A stretch of DNA of 64,000 nucleotides from Flavobacterium sp. WV_118_3 (GCF_039778605.1 NZ_CP156060.1:1240001-1304000); one strand, 5' to 3'. Numbered from the stretch's first letter, positions 42,345 through 53,590 are shown. Numbers and translations: made by a program. Notes: generated by a model not told the origin, from the letters alone.

Positions 42345-43757
42345 TTATTTAAGGTTCTTTTCAAAATCGGAATCAAAAAGACTGATAAAAGCATTTTTGA
42401 TCATACCATTTGGCTGGAGTAGGATCGTCCGTTGTATTTTCGTAATCACCCAATGGTCTTTTAAAGCTTCGAAATTTGCCGAATGCAATTCCGTAGTGTT
42501 TTCAAAGGCATATTGCGATAGTATTTGTTTCCATTCCTGTTCGGAATCATCCACATTGATCGAAACAAAATGCAGGTTTGGATGTTTCTTTTTTAATTCG
42601 TTTACCTTTTTGTGTACGGTTACCATATGGGCTTTGGCATTGGATGTCCAGAAAAACAGTACCGTCTGTTTACCATCGGTTATCGAATTCAGGTCGATTT
42701 TTTCGCCTTTTTCGTTGATCAAATCCGCATCAGGCAATTTTTTTCCTTCCGTCAGCATTTGGATGGCATCACCAATTTTCTTGATTTCATTATGCCCACT
42801 GTTGTCGGTCGATAATTGTGAATAGCGGTCAAAAAATTTCTTTTTGTTGTGCATATTCTGATCTTCCAACAGGTACATAAAAGCAATATTGTTTAGTACG
42901 CTATTTTTAATCTTCTCGTTTTTAAACAAGGTATCGGCAATATTCAGTTTTTTGATGTTGTTTTCAATAGCCGTTTCTTCCAGATTAAAGGTATTATCGG
43001 CTTCCGAATAGGCTACATTGTTTAACATGGCAGTCAGATAGCGTACAAAAGGCGAATAATTGGTGAGCTGGGCGTTATTAAAGTCAATTTCCTTACGGAA
43101 GTTGTAATAATCTTTAGGTAATTTGGTGCTTACAACTTCACCGGTACGGCGTTCGTGTGCAAACGGATAAATTTCTTTTTTTGCCAAATGGTTAAAGTCT
43201 AAACTCGCTTTGGCATACAGATCGAATTTGTCATCCCAGTTAATTTCTGTTTTTTTACGAAGATAAAAGGCTTTTTTACGGGCATAAATGGAATCAATAC
43301 TTTTTGAGAATTGATCGTAATTTCTGTCAAAAAGATCAAACATATTATTTTTATCCGATTCGTTTTTCAGATACATTTCCATCAGGAAGTTGTTTTTTTG
43401 ATCGCCACGTCCGCAAAAAACAATCGAATTGTCAAAATCGCCCGTATTAATACGAACCATCAGACTGTCGTTTTTGTCAAAATAGATATATTGGTATTCC
43501 GGATCATGACGAAACGTATACATACCCGGCGTTAAAGAATCAAATTTCTTAAAAAAACGGTTTTTTTCGTCTAAGATAAGCGTGTCAAGTACCTTATTAT
43601 CTTTACATAAAAGGACATAACGACTAAGAGGATTGATTATTTCTCCTCCAAAATAGGCTGTATAATTATCGCTTTCAAACTTCTTGTTACAGGAAGTAAG
43701 GGAGCAAATCAGCACTGTAGATAGCGGGAGGAGTACGTTTTTTATATGGGCAAACAT
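42345..43757 (-). CDS. TlpA-like thioredoxin-fold lipoprotein lacking the CxxC motif
   Basis: A 470-aa lipoprotein (signal through VLICSLTSC). The first half (about 30-330) is a beta-strand region followed by helices, like the DUF4369-type N-terminal part of Bacteroidota TlpA proteins. The C-terminal domain from about 345 has the thioredoxin-like pattern: LPDADLINEKGEKIDL, then TVLFFWTSNAKAHMVTVHKKV, FVSINVDDSEQEW, and a TILLQPNGMIK strand. At the active site the sequence is FFWTSNAKA where redox members have WCxxC, so it cannot be a disulfide oxidoreductase. A binding or chaperone role is possible. Confidence 0.82.
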   Translation of the reverse strand: MFAHIKNVLLPLSTVLICSLTSCNKKFESDNYTAYFGGEIINPLSRYVLLCKDNKVLDTLILDEKNRFFKKFDSLTPGMYTFRHDPEYQYIYFDKNDSLMVRINTGDFDNSIVFCGRGDQKNNFLMEMYLKNESDKNNMFDLFDRNYDQFSKSIDSIYARKKAFYLRKKTEINWDDKFDLYAKASLDFNHLAKKEIYPFAHERRTGEVVSTKLPKDYYNFRKEIDFNNAQLTNYSPFVRYLTAMLNNVAYSEADNTFNLEETAIENNIKKLNIADTLFKNEKIKNSVLNNIAFMYLLEDQNMHNKKKFFDRYSQLSTDNSGHNEIKKIGDAIQMLTEGKKLPDADLINEKGEKIDLNSITDGKQTVLFFWTSNAKAHMVTVHKKVNELKKKHPNLHFVSINVDDSEQEWKQILSQYAFENTTELHSANFEALKDHWVITKIQRTILLQPNGMIKNAFISLFDSDFEKNLK

Positions 43758-43855
43758 TCAAACAATTTTATCTCTAAACAAAAGTATTTCTATATTATAG
43801 AACAGGCTGTTAAGGTACAGTTAAAATAAAGCTTTACAGATTCTAAATTAGATAG

Positions 43856-45532
<1,677 letters not shown>

Positions 45533-45540
45533 CCGTTAGC

Positions 45541-45573
45541 AAACCTGACAGGTTTTAAAAACCTGTCAGGTTT
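45541..45573. repeat. Dispersed palindrome, copy 10
   Basis: AAACCTGACAGGTTTT / AAAACCTGTCAGGTTT, with the outer pair AAACC/GGTTT in place of ACACC/GGTGT on both arms, eight bases after the ABC-F stop. Confidence 0.9.
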
Positions 45574-45597
45574 AATAATCTTGAAAAATAGAAACAG

Positions 45598-45623
45598 GCT
45601 GCTTTTTAAAGCAGCTTTTTTTA
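45598..45623 (+). terminator. Terminator after the ABC-F gene
   Basis: GCTGCTTT / AAAGCAGC stem followed by TTTTTTTA. Confidence 0.85.
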
Positions 45624-45697
45624 TGTCGTTTTTTAACCATTTTTCTGAAATTTGTGTTGAACCGAAAGGGCATGGTTTTTGGGTTGTCAATAAATAC

Positions 45698-45705
45698 TAT
45701 ATTTG
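45698..45705 (+). promoter_or_regulatory. Putative -7 box of the WG-repeat gene
   Basis: TATATTTG fits TAnnTTTG, 20 bases before the start codon; a TTG lies 16 bases upstream of it. Confidence 0.5.
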
Positions 45706-45724
45706 AAAAGCAATCAAAATTACT

Positions 45725-47491
45725 ATGAGGTTATTTTTACAAGTCGGACTCGGTTTACTTTTTTCGGTACAGGCTTTTAGTCAGGAAGTTACTATTCCAT
45801 TTCGCGTTGGAAATGTTTATGGATTATCGGATTACAATGGTAAGCTGGTCAATAAAAATAAATATGATCAAATAAATTATAACCGTAAGATGCCAAAAGG
45901 GTATTTTGCCTTTAAAAATAAAGAAGCAAACGGACTGGCATATAATGGTAAAGTCTTGGTTTCCGGCCCGGAATATGACGAATTTGGCGTGGAACCCAAT
46001 AAGTTTATCATCGCTGTTTTAAAAAAGAATAGCGTTAGTCGTTCGACGAGTACGTTTAAAAATGAAAAAGAATACAACGATTTTAAAAAACGAAGCCGGG
46101 AAGGCTATGCTTTATTTAACCTAAAAGGGGAGAATATTTATCCGGCCAATTTTAAAAAAATTCTTCCTGTTGATACCACGGGCGTTAGTGCTGCCAACGC
46201 TAAAAGAGCCCGTTACGCTTTAATGGCGACGACTAATTTTGACGATCAGTTTAGCTTGCTTGTGTATGATTGTGATAAGCAAAAAATTTCAGAATGGCTT
46301 TTAAAAGATTATGCTAAAATCAAACTGGACAGAGGTTTAACGATTCCCGGTAAATCTATTGCTTTAACCGCTTCAAAAGATAAATCGGATAATCCCGTGC
46401 CGATGCAAGTGATCAATATAGATGGAAAATTTCTCCTGCAACAAGCAACTTCCGAATATCGAAAGGGAATTAAAGAACAGTTCGAAAGTGAATATGGAAC
46501 AACTGAAGTTATAGCAGATCCGGAGAGTGGTAGTGGCCTTGGAAGAGGGACTAATAAACCCAATTATACGACCGAAGCGGTACCACCGCCACCGGCTTAT
46601 GGTGCTGGAGTAAAAGTGCCCGGCGATGGCGATAGCTTTGAAAGGAGTAAACCGAAAGCGGTTAAGAAATATATAATTCAAACGTTCGAAATAAAAGACG
46701 GAAAGCTGTTCCTGAATGAGCAAATCGGAGGGAAAAATGAAGTAAAGCCTGGAACAGAATTTCCAATGCCACCGGTTGCAGAAGGACAAACGTATACTTT
46801 TGAAAGTTTTCCTTATGGTACTACCATTCAGGATACGGATGAAAAAAGAGTCACACAGAAAAACATCATTCGTTTTAAAAGTGGTGATCAATACGGAATC
46901 GTACTTAGTCCTGAGCGTTTAATTCCGGCCAGTTATGATACCATTAATCCGATACGGTATTCGGTGTCCAGAGAAGAACAGTTGCTGTTTGTTGTCGGAA
47001 AAAAAGAAAAAGGCACGGAAAATATAAAATACGGACTTATTGATCAAAATGAAAAAGAGATTATTCCAATGCGTTATGAGGACTTGGATCCTTATGGGTT
47101 GGTCCGATCTTATTTTGCTACCAAAAGTGATAGTAACGTGTATAGTAAAAACTGGCGTTTTAAGGAAAACGGAAAATATGGGGTGATAACTCCTTTTGAT
47201 GGTATTGTATTACCGGCTGTATATGATGCAATAGAATGGAATCCGACTCGTTTTTCGGGACATCAGGACGATTTTGTGAGTCTTAAAAAAGAGGGATTGT
47301 ATGGTTTTGTATTGGCTGCTGATTTTAAAGAGGCCAATATAATACAACCCATTTTTCCATATAAAGTTGGTTTTTACGATCGAAATTATCAAAAAGAAAA
47401 AGGATTATTGCTTTTCGGATTGGTCGATAATGAAGGGAAATTCTTTTGTTATGCCCGTAAAGATGGCTTTTTATATTATAAAGCAAAATAA
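45725..47491 (+). CDS. Secreted WG-repeat protein
   Basis: A 588-aa exported protein (signal MRLFLQVGLGLLFSVQAFSQ). It contains WG/KWG-type beta repeats of the form yGLidyxGKxvxxxxYDxI: VYGLSDYNGKLVNKNKYDQI at residue 33, GLAYNGKVLVSGPEYDEF, then in the second half QYGIVLSPERLIPASYDTI, KYGLIDQNEKEIIPMRYEDL and KYGVITPFDGIVLPAVYDAI. A Pro/Gly-rich linker (PPPPAYGAGVKVPGDGD) divides the two parts. Such proteins are probably beta-propeller or solenoid binders in the envelope; the partner is unknown. Confidence 0.85.
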   Translation: MRLFLQVGLGLLFSVQAFSQEVTIPFRVGNVYGLSDYNGKLVNKNKYDQINYNRKMPKGYFAFKNKEANGLAYNGKVLVSGPEYDEFGVEPNKFIIAVLKKNSVSRSTSTFKNEKEYNDFKKRSREGYALFNLKGENIYPANFKKILPVDTTGVSAANAKRARYALMATTNFDDQFSLLVYDCDKQKISEWLLKDYAKIKLDRGLTIPGKSIALTASKDKSDNPVPMQVINIDGKFLLQQATSEYRKGIKEQFESEYGTTEVIADPESGSGLGRGTNKPNYTTEAVPPPPAYGAGVKVPGDGDSFERSKPKAVKKYIIQTFEIKDGKLFLNEQIGGKNEVKPGTEFPMPPVAEGQTYTFESFPYGTTIQDTDEKRVTQKNIIRFKSGDQYGIVLSPERLIPASYDTINPIRYSVSREEQLLFVVGKKEKGTENIKYGLIDQNEKEIIPMRYEDLDPYGLVRSYFATKSDSNVYSKNWRFKENGKYGVITPFDGIVLPAVYDAIEWNPTRFSGHQDDFVSLKKEGLYGFVLAADFKEANIIQPIFPYKVGFYDRNYQKEKGLLLFGLVDNEGKFFCYARKDGFLYYKAK

Positions 47492-47612
47492 CTACAATAA
47501 ATTAACATTTTTAACTAAAAAGTAAAAGAATAGCGTGAAAGGGTAACGTTGCTTTAAAGGTAATCGGGAGTCCGAAAGATATTTTTGCAGCGTCTAACGA
47601 AACACACTATTT

Positions 47613-50351
47613 ATGAAAAAAATGTACTTGTTACTGCTCCTGGTGGTCAGCCTGACCGCCGGGGCGCAAACGCTGTATCCGTATTTACAGAACGTCACGC
47701 CCACCTCGGTTTATGTGACCTGGAAAACCGAAAGTAATACGGAATCGATTGTGGAATATGGAACGGCTGCAAACGATCTGAATGTTACCGTTACCGGAAA
47801 CACCAACATTTTTACCGATTCCGGCTATCCCGGAAATTATTTCTACCACAATGTTAAGTTGATCAACTTAGCGCCCAACACCAAGTATTATTACAAAATT
47901 AAAACCGGTACTTCCGTTTCGGACGTGTATTCGTTTAAAACGCTTCCTAATCCGGGACAAGCTGCTACACCTGACGGCCATATCCGTTTCCTGATTATGG
48001 GCGATAATCAGCTAAAAGCCGTACCGCGTTATGATTCACTGGTTTCGGCTGCAAAGCGTAAAGTACGTGAAAAATGGGGTGCTAACCTATCACCGGAAGA
48101 TAATATCGCGATGACATTTATGGTGGGCGATCAGGTGGATGTGGGAACATTGGATCATTATGAGCATGTTCACTTTAAAAAGAATCGCGGTTTGTCGGGT
48201 AATATTCCGATTCAGACTACCGTTGGAAATCACGAAACTTATGGTACTCTGGGAATGCAATCGTATTATGATCATTTCTATATCAGTGAGTTATCTTATA
48301 AAGGAATTTCATCCGGAACAGAAAATTATTATGCGCAACAAGCTGGAAACGTATTGTTTATCAGTATGAGTTCGGAGCATACCGGAGCCGCTCAGATGAA
48401 TTGGTTACAACAGGTTGTTGCTGCTGCAAATACCGATCCTACGGTGGACTGGATTTTTTCGTTAAGTCACCGTCCGTACCAGGCAGAACAATACGTAGGG
48501 GATATTTCGACCTGGGTACGCAATACTGCGGTGCCGTTTTTAACCACTTCGTCCAAATATATTATGCATATCGGGGCGCACCATCATTTATACCACCGTG
48601 GTCAGTTAAAAAATTCGCCGGCTTATAATATTATATCCGGAGGAACGGCCTGGGATCAGTATTGGGGAATGTCTTCCGAAGAGGATTTTGAAGACGTACA
48701 GAAGACCATTTGTAACTGGATTTATCAAATTGTGGATATCGATGTGGTCAATGGTAAAATGAATGTGGAAAGTTATTCGATCGGAAGTGTGGACGGTTGG
48801 AAAAACAACCAGCTTATGGACGAATTCCACCGCTATAAAAACAAACCGGCTCCCGAAAAACCGAGTATCGAGAATACGTTTACCGGAAGTGTAACCTTAC
48901 CTTTAACGTTAAATGGAAGCGCTTATACGACAACTTCGGGTGAGTTATTGAATACCACACAGTTTCAGATTTCAAAAACCGCCGATTTTAATATCATCAC
49001 AAAAGAAGTGTACCGCGATTTTGAAAATTTATACGGAATGTACCAAACCAAAAGGGATTCTACCGTTGATCGCAATTTAGGGGTTGATATTACTAAAATG
49101 ACATTAGGTGCCAATTCGATTCCAAACGGACAATATTATCTGAAGCTACGGTACCGTGATCGCAATTTGGAATGGTCACCGTGGAGTGATGTAAAAACAT
49201 TTACGGTTACCGGTAGTAATGTTGTAAATACCGCTATTGTTACCGATGCGACAACCTATGCACAAAATAGTGTAATTAAAGTGAATTATACCGATGCTCC
49301 GGCTAGTACGTCAACATGGATCGGATTATATAAAGACAGTCAGACGCCGGGGTCATCTTCGCCATCGCAAACCTGGCAGTATACCAATGGAAATCCAAAT
49401 GGAGTTATCACTTTTACGAATGGTTTACCGAATAAAGGACGTTATTATGCGGCTATTTTTTCGAATGGAGGCTATACTGAAATCGCACCACGTCAGTATT
49501 TTTATGTCGGACCGGTCCCAACGGTTACGACCGATCAGGAAGAATATGCTGTAGGAATGCCGGTTACCGTTACGTTTGCTAACGGACCGCAATTGGCAAA
49601 TGACTGGATCGGAATTTATAAAATGGGACATATTCCGGGGCAAGTTACGGCTACAGCTTATCAATATGTGACAACGGCTTCCGGAGCAAAGACCTTTACC
49701 AATTTACCAACCGGATATTATTATGCCGAATATTTTTTACAGGATGGTTATAATGCCATTGGAAATAAAGCTTTCTTTAAAGTTGGAAATCTGGTAACCG
49801 AATTATGGATTAACAAACCGGTTTACGATTTAGGAGAACAAATTGTAGCTTCCTGGACCGATGCACCAGGGATTGTAAAAGACTGGTTGGGAATTTATCA
49901 CGAAGGAGAAAATCCAAATATCGATCCGTTGTTGAGTTATACCTACTTTAACGGTCAGGCGGAAGGAACCCTCGCGTTAACCGGAACGGCTTTACCTACA
50001 GAAACCGGAAATTACTTTCTGGTAATGTTTACCAACGATTCGTATAACGAAGTGTCCAACCGTGTTTCGTTTGAAGTGGTTGACAGCACTTTAGGCGGTG
50101 ATAAATTTAAAATTGACAACGGACTAAAAGTGTATCCAAATCCAACGAATAATACAAATCAGACGATTGTACAATCGGATTATCCGATCGATCTGATCGA
50201 GGTTTTTAATACCGAAGGAAAATTAATGTATGCGACGAAAAACGTCAATAACAATAAATATTCATTGATCACTCAGGATTTGCCAACCGGTGTTTATATC
50301 CTGAAAATTCATTCCCGAAAATTGTTTACAGCCAAGCTTATCGTTAAATAG
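47613..50351 (+). CDS. T9SS-secreted purple acid phosphatase-like metallophosphoesterase
   Basis: A 912-aa secreted protein. It has a signal peptide ending TAGAQ and a purple acid phosphatase-type fibronectin III domain (about 20-110). The metallophosphatase domain (about 120-390) has the metal-binding motifs RFLIMGDNQ, FMVGDQVD, VGNHET and GAHHHLYHRG. Then comes a Fn3-like segment, and three repeats of about 85 residues (525-790), each with an SWIGLY/DWIGIY/DWLGIY core. The end is a type A T9SS sorting domain (KVYPNPTNNTN to LKIHSRKLFTAKLIVK), which targets it across the outer membrane. The probable role is release of phosphate from organic phosphoesters outside the cell. Confidence 0.92.
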   Translation: MKKMYLLLLLVVSLTAGAQTLYPYLQNVTPTSVYVTWKTESNTESIVEYGTAANDLNVTVTGNTNIFTDSGYPGNYFYHNVKLINLAPNTKYYYKIKTGTSVSDVYSFKTLPNPGQAATPDGHIRFLIMGDNQLKAVPRYDSLVSAAKRKVREKWGANLSPEDNIAMTFMVGDQVDVGTLDHYEHVHFKKNRGLSGNIPIQTTVGNHETYGTLGMQSYYDHFYISELSYKGISSGTENYYAQQAGNVLFISMSSEHTGAAQMNWLQQVVAAANTDPTVDWIFSLSHRPYQAEQYVGDISTWVRNTAVPFLTTSSKYIMHIGAHHHLYHRGQLKNSPAYNIISGGTAWDQYWGMSSEEDFEDVQKTICNWIYQIVDIDVVNGKMNVESYSIGSVDGWKNNQLMDEFHRYKNKPAPEKPSIENTFTGSVTLPLTLNGSAYTTTSGELLNTTQFQISKTADFNIITKEVYRDFENLYGMYQTKRDSTVDRNLGVDITKMTLGANSIPNGQYYLKLRYRDRNLEWSPWSDVKTFTVTGSNVVNTAIVTDATTYAQNSVIKVNYTDAPASTSTWIGLYKDSQTPGSSSPSQTWQYTNGNPNGVITFTNGLPNKGRYYAAIFSNGGYTEIAPRQYFYVGPVPTVTTDQEEYAVGMPVTVTFANGPQLANDWIGIYKMGHIPGQVTATAYQYVTTASGAKTFTNLPTGYYYAEYFLQDGYNAIGNKAFFKVGNLVTELWINKPVYDLGEQIVASWTDAPGIVKDWLGIYHEGENPNIDPLLSYTYFNGQAEGTLALTGTALPTETGNYFLVMFTNDSYNEVSNRVSFEVVDSTLGGDKFKIDNGLKVYPNPTNNTNQTIVQSDYPIDLIEVFNTEGKLMYATKNVNNNKYSLITQDLPTGVYILKIHSRKLFTAKLIVK

Positions 50352-50386
50352 TGGATTGTTTATTATAAGGGTGATGTAAACAACAA

Positions 50387-50417
50387 AAACTCCCGCTAAA
50401 TGCGGGAGTTTTTAATT
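50387..50417. terminator. Bidirectional terminator after the phosphatase gene
   Basis: AAAACTCCCGC-TAAAT-GCGGGAGTTTT, perfect stem with T-run, between convergent genes. Confidence 0.93.
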
Positions 50418-50434
50418 TTACAGAGGTGTTTTAT

Positions 50435-50716
50435 TTAAAATAACACATCGTGAATGTCCTGATTTTTATCAAAAACGCTTTTGGCAAACGGACATAGCGG
50501 CATGATTTTAATATGTTTGTTTCGGGCAAAAGCTACGGCTTCCATCACCATGTTTTTCCCTACATTCTGTCCTTTAAAATCCGGATTTACTTCGGTATGG
50601 TCGATGATAATTTTGTCTGCTCCGGCCCAGCTATACGTCATTAATCCGGCTTCTTTTCCGTCGGAAATGGCTTTAAAAAAGCCTTTTTTGTCGTCGTTGG
50701 TTTGTTCTATGATCAT
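50435..50716 (-). CDS. GNAT-type N-acetyltransferase (YjdJ-like)
   Basis: A 93-aa short GNAT protein. ATG 50716 (MIIEQTNDDKKGFF) is chosen over the upstream frame extension to 50782, which overlaps the OsmC gene. Typical segments are AGLMTYSWAGADKIIIDHTEV, the acetyl-CoA loop FKGQNVGKNMV (variant of QGxGxG/A) and KIMPLCPFAKSVFDKN. Such small acetyltransferases often occur near stress genes; the substrate is unknown. It is the last gene of the pirin-pirin-OsmC cluster. Confidence 0.87.
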   Translation of the reverse strand: MIIEQTNDDKKGFFKAISDGKEAGLMTYSWAGADKIIIDHTEVNPDFKGQNVGKNMVMEAVAFARNKHIKIMPLCPFAKSVFDKNQDIHDVLF

Positions 50717-50724
50717 AATTGTAT

Positions 50725-51117
50725 TTACTGTACGGTTGTTGTAATTTCTATAGGATTGGTCAATGTTTTGTGTATCGGGCAACTGTTGGCAATCACTTTT
50801 AAACGTTCTTTCTGAGTTTGGTCCAGATTTCCGGTAAACTCAATTTTGCGTTCCAATCGGGTTACGTTCGCAGCCGCATCACGATCGAAAGTAACGTCGA
50901 TAGCTATTGATTCGACATCCCAACCTTTGCGATCGGCATACATTCGAAGCGTAATAATGGTACAACTGGCAAGAGCTGCTGCAAATAATTCCTGTGGCGC
51001 GAATCCGAGATCCTGTCCACCCATTTCTTCCGGTTCGTCCGAAATAAGATGGTGCTTCCGGGCCATTATTGTCGTGGTATAACGATCTTTTCCAATTTGT
51101 GCCGTGATGCTTTCCAT
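50725..51117 (-). CDS. OsmC family peroxide-reducing protein
   Basis: A 130-aa thiol peroxidase-like protein of the OsmC/Ohr superfamily, expected to reduce organic peroxides. ATG 51117 (MESITAQIGKDRY) is preferred to the frame extension upstream. The two cysteines that typify the family are in LFAAALASCTIITLRMYADRKG and VIANSCPIHKTL. The gene lies four bases after the pirin stop and eight before the GNAT gene, so these are one operon concerned with oxidative or electrophile stress. Confidence 0.92.
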   Translation of the reverse strand: MESITAQIGKDRYTTTIMARKHHLISDEPEEMGGQDLGFAPQELFAAALASCTIITLRMYADRKGWDVESIAIDVTFDRDAAANVTRLERKIEFTGNLDQTQKERLKVIANSCPIHKTLTNPIEITTTVQ

Positions 51118-51121
51118 AGGC

Positions 51122-52003
51122 TTAAAATTTAGGTGGTGACGGTAATGGTACAAACTCGGTTTCTCCCGGAACTTTCGGGAATTCCTGTTTTTCCCAACGT
51201 TCTTTGGCGGCTTCGATCAGGGCTTTGTCGGAAGCTACAAAATTCCAGAAAATAAAACGTTCTTCAGGAAAGGCTTCACCTCCAAAAATATAAACGGTGG
51301 TGTTTTCGCCCATTTCAAATTCGCAAAGCGTACTGTCTTTTGCGATCAGGATTTGTTTCGGATCAAAGGTGTTTCCGTCACTTTTAATGCTGCCTTCGAG
51401 TATATATAGGGCGCTTTCGCCATATAAATCGTTTCCGATGCTTACTTTTTGTGCCGATGTACTTTTAATTTCTATAAAATACAACGGACTGTAAACCGGT
51501 ACGCCTGATTTGCGACCAAAAGCTTCTCCGGCTATCAGTTTAAAAGAAAGTCCGTTTTCTTCCCAATGCGGCAAATCTTCTTTGTCGACATGTACAAATG
51601 ACGGTTCCATTTGTTCCAGTTCTTTTGGCAAAGCGACCCAAATTTGTAATCCGTGTAGTACTTTATCCGATGTTCGCAAATACTGCGGTGTTCTTTCTGA
51701 ATGTACAATTCCCTTTCCGGCAGTCATCCAGTTTACAGCACCCGGTTGAATTTCAATTTCCGTACCCAGACTGTCTTTGTGCATAATACTACCTTCAAAC
51801 AAATAGGTTAAAGTCGATAAGCCAATATGCGGATGCGGCGCCACATCAAGGTTTTGATACTCTTTTAAATACGCCGGACCCATATGGTCGATAAAAGCAA
51901 AAGGACCAACCGTTCGTTTTTCGCGAAAGGGTAAGAGGCGCCCTACCATAAAGTTACCAATATTGGCAGCGCGCTCTTCTATGATCAATTGAATATTAGA
52001 CAT
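51122..52003 (-). CDS. Pirin family protein 1
   Basis: A 293-aa bicupin. The N-terminal cupin metal ligands appear as HPHIGLSTLTYLFEGSIMHKDS and a later glutamate/histidine; the second cupin has ILEGSIKSDGN and EEDLPHW-like surroundings. The FIDHMGP segment near residue 38 is the family hallmark. Some pirins have quercetin 2,3-dioxygenase activity, others bind regulators; which applies here is unknown. It is paralogous to the next gene upstream. Confidence 0.9.
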   Translation of the reverse strand: MSNIQLIIEERAANIGNFMVGRLLPFREKRTVGPFAFIDHMGPAYLKEYQNLDVAPHPHIGLSTLTYLFEGSIMHKDSLGTEIEIQPGAVNWMTAGKGIVHSERTPQYLRTSDKVLHGLQIWVALPKELEQMEPSFVHVDKEDLPHWEENGLSFKLIAGEAFGRKSGVPVYSPLYFIEIKSTSAQKVSIGNDLYGESALYILEGSIKSDGNTFDPKQILIAKDSTLCEFEMGENTTVYIFGGEAFPEERFIFWNFVASDKALIEAAKERWEKQEFPKVPGETEFVPLPSPPKF

Positions 52004-52025
52004 GTTTTATGTTGTTTTTTGTTTT

Positions 52026-52907
52026 TTAGTCTTCAAGATAACCGAAACGACCCATATTAACGTCTTCAAAAGCCTGAATAATTTCCTCGCGGGTGTTCAT
52101 AACAAACGGCCCATGTGCGGCAATTGGTTCGTTAATCGGGGCTCCGCTTAAAATTAATACAATCGTGTCATTTTCCAAGGCTTCTATCGAAAAATCTTCC
52201 CCTTGGTTTTCAAATAGTACAAAATGATCGGTTGGGATTTCTTCTGTCCCGTTTACTTTGATACTACCTTGAATTACTAACAAAGCGGTATTATAGTCCG
52301 CTGGAAATGAAAATACGGCTTTTCCGCCTTTGTTCAATTTTGCATTTTGCAGGTGTACCGGTGTAAATGTAGACGCAGCGCCTTTTACATTTTGGTATTC
52401 TCCAGCGATGACTTCAACTAATCCGGCATTGTCCGGTAAAATGTATTTTTCAATCTGATCATTGGTGATACCCTGGTATTTCGGTTGGGACATTTTGTCT
52501 TTGGCCGGAAGGTTTACCCATAATTGTACCATCTGGAATTCACCGCCGGTTTTGCTAAATTCTTTTTCGTGGTATTCTTTGTGTAATACACCCGAAGCAG
52601 CCGTCATCCATTGTACATCGCCTTCACCAATCACACCGCTGTTTCCCGAACTGTCGTGGTGGGCTACTTTTCCTTTATAGGCGATGGTAACCGTTTCAAA
52701 GCCACGGTGCGGATGCACGCCAACACCTCTTGGGATTTCGGAAGGGGCAAAGTGGTATTTGGAATTATAGTCCATCATAATAAACGGACTCATACGTTCC
52801 ATATCCAAATGATAGCCACTTGGAATAAAATTGTGCACACGAAAACCGTCGCCTACAAAATGCGGGGTTCTGGGTGCAACTACGATTTCAATATTTTTTG
52901 TTGCCAT
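52026..52907 (-). CDS. Pirin family protein 2
   Basis: A 293-aa bicupin paralogous to the preceding entry, with FIMMDYNSKYHF in place of FIDHMGP and the metal site HPHRGFETVTIAYKGKVAHHDSSG. Both histidine pairs are intact. The identical length and tandem placement suggest duplication, but the sequences have diverged widely, so their roles should differ. It leads the four-gene cluster (pirin, pirin, OsmC, GNAT) and is separated by 80 bases from a Crp/Fnr-type regulator gene on the same strand. Confidence 0.9.
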   Translation of the reverse strand: MATKNIEIVVAPRTPHFVGDGFRVHNFIPSGYHLDMERMSPFIMMDYNSKYHFAPSEIPRGVGVHPHRGFETVTIAYKGKVAHHDSSGNSGVIGEGDVQWMTAASGVLHKEYHEKEFSKTGGEFQMVQLWVNLPAKDKMSQPKYQGITNDQIEKYILPDNAGLVEVIAGEYQNVKGAASTFTPVHLQNAKLNKGGKAVFSFPADYNTALLVIQGSIKVNGTEEIPTDHFVLFENQGEDFSIEALENDTIVLILSGAPINEPIAAHGPFVMNTREEIIQAFEDVNMGRFGYLED

Positions 52908-52987
52908 GATTGTTCCTTTTTAAAAGTTATAGTACAAAATTACTACCGGAACATTTTTCAGGCATTGATGTAGGATAAGAAATGCAA

Positions 52988-53590
52988 TCAATAGGGTTTG
53001 AAATTGCGTTTGGCGAGTTCTTTCCGTACACGACTTAAACTTTCGGGCGTAATGCCCAGATACGAAGCGATCATCCATTGCGGAACGCGTAGGGTTACAT
53101 CCGGATATAGCTTTATAAAGTCAAGATACCGTTGTTCGGCAGTAGCGGCAAGTAACAGGTTAATTCGTTTTTGTAAATGCCGGATATGATTTTGCAGTGC
53201 CTTTTCGTTAAAAATACGGAATGCGGTACTCATTTCGGACGCCCGGTGGATAAATGGCTGGTCCAGATAAACAAAAATGGTCGGCTCGACCGCATCGATA
53301 AAAAAATCGGACGGTTCATTAAAAAAGATACTACTCCGGTCGCTGATAATCCAGCTTTCGGTGGCAAACTGAATGATGTGTTCTTTTCCGGAATCATCAA
53401 TAGTATAGGAGCGGAGCAAACCCTGTTCTACAAAAAAAGAATGGTGACAAATTTCGCCCTGTTTGAGTAGTATCGCTCCTTTTTCAATTGTAGCAGTTTT
53501 TAGATTTTGGGTCAGCGCTTCGAATTGTTCTTCTGTTATCCCGGCTTTGGATTGCAGGTAGTTTTTTAGATTGGGTAATGCGGCTGTCAT
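52988..53590 (-). CDS. Crp/Fnr family transcriptional regulator
   Basis: A 200-aa regulator (a methionine two codons upstream at 53596 is an alternative start). The cyclic nucleotide-binding-like beta barrel (about 15-120) contains KGAILLKQGEICHHSFFVEQGLLRSY. A C-terminal winged helix is visible in VPQWMIASYLGITPESLSRVRKELAKR. No FNR-type cysteine cluster is present. This type is common in Bacteroidota and often controls neighbouring genes; the pirin/OsmC cluster downstream is the obvious candidate. Confidence 0.9.
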   Translation of the reverse strand: MTAALPNLKNYLQSKAGITEEQFEALTQNLKTATIEKGAILLKQGEICHHSFFVEQGLLRSYTIDDSGKEHIIQFATESWIISDRSSIFFNEPSDFFIDAVEPTIFVYLDQPFIHRASEMSTAFRIFNEKALQNHIRHLQKRINLLLAATAEQRYLDFIKLYPDVTLRVPQWMIASYLGITPESLSRVRKELAKRNFKPY

